NCBI GenBank assembly: GCA_965231765.1
Contig: OZ246887.1
Coordinates: 1,488,001-1,552,000 of the forward strand
Direction of reading: 5' to 3'
Length of the DNA stretch: 64,000 bases
Source of the DNA: JAAXHF01 sp963665955
GTDB lineage: Bacteria; Desulfobacterota; Binatia; Bin18
Positions within the stretch are counted from its first letter, which is position 1, and each line of letters begins with the position of its first letter. A program made the translations under genes and the position numbers. The notes beneath the pieces were generated by a model, which had not been told where the DNA came from, did not search any database, and saw nothing but the letters and a program-made list of their open reading frames with translations. Positions 60,925 to 64,000 of this stretch are shown here, piece by piece.

Positions 60925-63072
60925 CTACCCCACCCGTGCCAACTCCAACCTCCCCGCCCACCGATCCTCGAGAATAGACCGTAACCGCCGCGAAGCCGGC
61001 GACGTCAAATCTGGGTCTTTTTCTAACCAGCCTTGCGCTTCGTCCCGAGCAGCTTCGAGAATACGGCTGTCACGTACGATATTTGCAACCCGAAAATCAG
61101 GCATGCCAGATTGCCGGGTACCGAGGAATTCGCCCGGCCCACGAAAGGCCAGATCAGCCTCGGCGATCTTGAAACCGTCATTCGAATCAGCCATGACCTG
61201 AAGACGACGGATGGATTCATCTGCTGGGGTGTACTGGGCAATTAAGACACAGAAGGATTCGGCTTGTCCTCGCCCGACACGGCCACGCAGCTGGTGGAGC
61301 TGCGAGAGCCCAAAGCGTTCGGCATGCTCAATCAGAATGACCGTCGCATTGGGCACATCAATACCAACTTCGATGACAGTCGTGGAAACAAGCATATGGT
61401 GTTCGCCGTTCTTAAAACGGCTCATAACCTTGTCCTTCTCATCGCTTTTCATGCGGCCATGGAGGAGTGCGATTGAATAATCCTTAAAGAATGTTTTGGA
61501 CAATTCGTCTGCCATGCTTGTCGCGGCTTTTAAATCTAACTTCTCGGATTCTTCAACAAGTGGATACACCACATAGGCCTGGTGACCAAGATCGAGTTGC
61601 TCCTTGACCAGCTGATAGGCTTTTTGGCGGTCCCCTTCGTGAAAAACACGGGTCTTAATCGGCTTGCGACCAGGCGGCAGTTCATCAATCACTGACACAT
61701 CTAAATCGCCATAGATCGTCAGCGCTAGCGTACGAGGAATTGGGGTTGCGGTCATCAACAGCATGTCTGGGTTCGCACCATGTCGCTTTAAGGCTGCCCG
61801 CTGCATCACCCCGAACCGATGCTGCTCGTCAACTATGGCTAAGCCGAGTTGGCGGAACTTCACGCTTTCTTGAATCAGCGCATGCGTGCCGACAACGATC
61901 TCAATCTCTCCCCGCTCTAGCATGTCGTATAGCTGTTGTTTGCGCTTGGCTTTGGTATCGCCGGTTAGGAGTTCAATTGAAATTTGCAGCTGATCGGCCA
62001 GTGGACTCAAGGTCCGAAAATGCTGCTCGGCAAGTAATTCAGTCGGAGCCATAAAGGCGACTTGAAAACCGCTGTCGAGGGCAGCCAGCGCCGCACTAAA
62101 AGCAACCATAGTTTTGCCCGAGCCAACATCCCCTTGGACCAGGCGGTTCATGGGATGCGGAGCTGCCATGTCGCGAAAGATCGTTTCGAGCACACGTTCT
62201 TGGGCATTTGTCAGGCGAAAGGGTAGGACTTCCCGCAGCCGTGTCGCCAGCATGCCAGGTACGATAGACAGACCGTCTTCTTTGACCACATTCCGGCGAC
62301 GCAAGGCCATACCTAGCTGTAAATAGAATAACTCGTCAAACACAAGCGCTCGATGCGCCTCAGAGCTGACCTCATTGAGCGGTTTTAAATCCGCATCAAC
62401 CGGCGGCCTATGCAGGTAGCGGATCGCCTCAGTGAGATCCATCAGCCCCAGGCGAGCGCGTATTTCGGGCGGGACTCCTTTGGGAACAAGCGCTGCGTAG
62501 GCATCCACTGACCCATGCACCAACCGACGCATGGCCGCGACGGTCATTTCGGTTGTTTTATTGTAGATGGGCAGAATACGCGACGTTTCATCTTCTTCGT
62601 CAACGAGTTCCATATCTGGGTGGATCATCCACTTGCCACCCTTCATGCCCAGATCAACCTTGCCAAAGAGCAACACCCGTTGGCCAATTTGATACTTCTG
62701 CTGAAAATAGCGATGTTGGTGATACCACATCAGAAACAGAAATCCGGTCTCGTCCCGGACCACAGCTTCGAGTACCCAGCGTCGTCGCTTGGCCATAAAA
62801 CGACGGCCCATACGGACCAATTGACCGACGGTGGCCCCCTCTTCACCTGTTGCCAGATCACGGATAGTTCTCATTTCCCGCCGGTCCTGATAGCGGAACG
62901 GAATGTGATACAGCAGATCCTCAACCGTATTAATCCCCAGCCGGGCCAGCTGATCAGCCCGACGCGGGCCGACGCCTTTCACATATTGCACGGGTTTTTT
63001 CAGTGAGGGGGGAAAAGATCGGAAGGAGGAAACGCCTGACGTCTTGCCTTGTAATGGAGAATGATCACTCAT
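60925..63072 (-). CDS. recG: ATP-dependent DNA helicase RecG
   Basis: 715 residues. The N-terminal wedge domain begins with 'VQYVKGVGPRRADQLARLG', the helicase core has Walker A 'VQGDVGSGKT', 'DEQHRFGVMQR' (DExH motif II), 'MTATPIPRTLALTIYGDLD' and 'QLRGRVGRGQAESFCVL'. It drives branch migration and fork reversal at stalled forks. Convergent with uup, with only 38 bases between, and 78 bases downstream of carB on the same strand. Confidence 0.96.
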   Translation of the reverse strand: MSDHSPLQGKTSGVSSFRSFPPSLKKPVQYVKGVGPRRADQLARLGINTVEDLLYHIPFRYQDRREMRTIRDLATGEEGATVGQLVRMGRRFMAKRRRWVLEAVVRDETGFLFLMWYHQHRYFQQKYQIGQRVLLFGKVDLGMKGGKWMIHPDMELVDEEDETSRILPIYNKTTEMTVAAMRRLVHGSVDAYAALVPKGVPPEIRARLGLMDLTEAIRYLHRPPVDADLKPLNEVSSEAHRALVFDELFYLQLGMALRRRNVVKEDGLSIVPGMLATRLREVLPFRLTNAQERVLETIFRDMAAPHPMNRLVQGDVGSGKTMVAFSAALAALDSGFQVAFMAPTELLAEQHFRTLSPLADQLQISIELLTGDTKAKRKQQLYDMLERGEIEIVVGTHALIQESVKFRQLGLAIVDEQHRFGVMQRAALKRHGANPDMLLMTATPIPRTLALTIYGDLDVSVIDELPPGRKPIKTRVFHEGDRQKAYQLVKEQLDLGHQAYVVYPLVEESEKLDLKAATSMADELSKTFFKDYSIALLHGRMKSDEKDKVMSRFKNGEHHMLVSTTVIEVGIDVPNATVILIEHAERFGLSQLHQLRGRVGRGQAESFCVLIAQYTPADESIRRLQVMADSNDGFKIAEADLAFRGPGEFLGTRQSGMPDFRVANIVRDSRILEAARDEAQGWLEKDPDLTSPASRRLRSILEDRWAGRLELARVG

Positions 63073-63079
63073 AAGACAG

Positions 63080-63150
63080 TACTGAGGACTGCGTGCTGAG
63101 GACTGCGTTTCAGTCCCTTCCCTGTCGTCTTACTCAGTCCTGAGTCCTCA
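63080..63150. repeat. ACTGAGGACTGCG / CTCAGTCCTGAGTCC repeat cluster
   Basis: Two direct copies of CTGAGGACTGCG (near 63082 and 63096), then the inverted TCAGTCCTGAGTCCTCA around 63134-63150. The same words occur between genes near 25030-25105 and 26274-26297. Confidence 0.55.
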
Positions 63151-64000
63151 TCACTCGTTACTGCTTTCCACGGAATGATACTCTTGAATCGGTGTCACGC
63201 CAAGCAATCCCTGGTGGAGGCGGGCAATGCCTTCGGCTGCCGCACTCGCCCCAGCAATAGTCGTAAAGTATGGAACGCGACATTCAAGAGCACTACGCCG
63301 AATCGAAAAAGAATCGGATAGTGACTGCACTCCTTCCGTGGTGTTGATGACCAGCGCAATCGTACCAGCTTGAATGGCATCGACAATATGTGGCGAGCCT
63401 TCTTTCACCTTATTGATGGTCTCAACGCTGAGCCCTGCCTCACCCAGATATGCAGCCGTTCCGCGGGTGGCCACAATCTGGAAGTCGTTCTCGACGAGGT
63501 GTTGAGCAATGCGCAAAGCAGCCGCTCTATCGCGCTCTCGCACACTGAGAAAGGCTTGGCCGTGCATAGGCAGAATCGTTCCAGCAGCCATCTGGGCTTT
63601 GGCAAAGGCCATTCCAAACGCGCCGTCGATACCCATGACCTCTCCCGTGGATTTCATCTCTGGCCCAAGGATCGTATCGACGCCAGGAAATTTGATAAAA
63701 GGAAAAACGGCTTCTTTGACGCTGACGTGTTTGGGGATGATCTCACTTGTATAACCCAACTCTTGCAAGGTCTTGCCGGCCATGACCCGCGCGGCAATCT
63801 TGGCCAGTGGCACGCCAATGGCTTTACTCACAAACGGCACGGTGCGTGAGGCACGCGGATTGACCTCCAGAACAAAAACCTTTTGGTCTTGGACGGCAAA
63901 CTGAATATTGATCAAGCCGACAACGTTGAGCTCTTTTGCCAACATGCTGGTCTGGCGTCGAATTTCATCCTGAACAGCCTGTGACAAATTCCGAGGTGGG
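63151..64000 (-). CDS. carB: Carbamoyl-phosphate synthase large subunit, C-terminal part (cut by window edge)
   Basis: The C-terminal ~283 residues of CarB; the frame continues past 64000. 'LIQIQFAV'-like 'VGLINIQFAVQDQKVF' and 'LEVNPRASRTVPFVSKA' are the end of the second ATP-grasp domain. The last ~140 residues form the MGS-like allosteric domain ('ILPMHGQAFLSVRERDRA', 'ALVINTTEGVQS'), where UMP, IMP or ornithine act. The enzyme supplies carbamoyl phosphate for arginine and pyrimidine synthesis. No frameshift is seen in the visible part. Confidence 0.97.
   Translation of the reverse strand, partial: PPRNLSQAVQDEIRRQTSMLAKELNVVGLINIQFAVQDQKVFVLEVNPRASRTVPFVSKAIGVPLAKIAARVMAGKTLQELGYTSEIIPKHVSVKEAVFPFIKFPGVDTILGPEMKSTGEVMGIDGAFGMAFAKAQMAAGTILPMHGQAFLSVRERDRAAALRIAQHLVENDFQIVATRGTAAYLGEAGLSVETINKVKEGSPHIVDAIQAGTIALVINTTEGVQSLSDSFSIRRSALECRVPYFTTIAGASAAAEGIARLHQGLLGVTPIQEYHSVESSNE

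Noticed and set aside
1..64000. CRISPR array, rRNA genes, insertion sequence or integrase
   Set aside because: Looked for; no regularly spaced repeats, rRNA words, transposase motifs or integrase genes were seen.

Overview
The window looks like chromosome of an uncultivated, aerobic, Gram-negative bacterium. LpxD and an AsmA-family protein imply a lipopolysaccharide outer membrane. A complete aa3-type cytochrome oxidase locus with haem A synthesis genes implies oxygen respiration. The many amidohydrolases, luciferase-like flavin/F420 oxidoreductases and acyl-CoA enzymes resemble Entotheonella/Tectomicrobia, Binatota or other deltaproteobacterial-grade lineages. That placement is inference; there is no rRNA or species marker here. 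Most of the window is about half G+C, with one sharply G+C-rich block inside nadE.

Layout. 1-7.6 kb: two paralogous D-aminoacylase-type amidohydrolases with near-identical promoters, a CADD-like haem-oxygenase-fold diiron protein, an amidohydrolase-2 enzyme, a cupin and a tyrosine-phosphatase-like protein. 7.7-10.3 kb: a secreted protein and a SIS-domain/BtpA pair. 10.6-13.5 kb: an AAA ATPase-HNH nuclease pair resembling the Septu (PtuAB) anti-phage module, with a PhzF gene just downstream. 13.7-22.7 kb: catabolic genes (amidohydrolase, two SDRs, two LLM oxidoreductases, an MFS transporter, two alpha/beta hydrolases). 23-29 kb: an acyl-CoA degradation operon (enoyl-CoA hydratase, CoA-transferase, acyl-CoA dehydrogenase, cysteine-less thiolase-like protein, DUF35 partner, second hydratase). 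29-34 kb: a methyltransferase-like membrane protein, two more LLM enzymes, a SAM methyltransferase and a CDP-alcohol phosphotransferase. 34-45.6 kb: housekeeping genes (pyruvate kinase, NAD synthetase, EcsC, FxsA, HAD hydrolase, AsmA, LpxD, HisG). 45.7-55.6 kb: ribosomal protein bL32, a four-cluster ferredoxin with a small membrane partner and, divergently, the cytochrome c oxidase operon (subunits II, I, haem A and haem O synthases, two subunits III, subunit IV and two small membrane proteins). 55.9-56.9 kb: tRNA-Arg(CCG) beside decayed gene fragments. 57-64 kb: fatty acid desaturase, alpha/beta hydrolase, Uup ABC-F protein, RecG and the 3' part of carB.

The most unusual item is cytochrome oxidase subunit II. 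Its CuA domain continues into an Ala/Thr/Glu-rich linker of about 285 residues, then a LysM domain, then a SPOR-like domain, an architecture that would anchor the oxidase to the cell wall. The CADD-like diiron protein and the ATPase-HNH module are the next most interesting. Several small or broken genes (a 41-residue membrane protein in the cox operon, frameshifted small ORFs, and VOC, P1-peptidase and amidohydrolase remnants) were read directly from the DNA.
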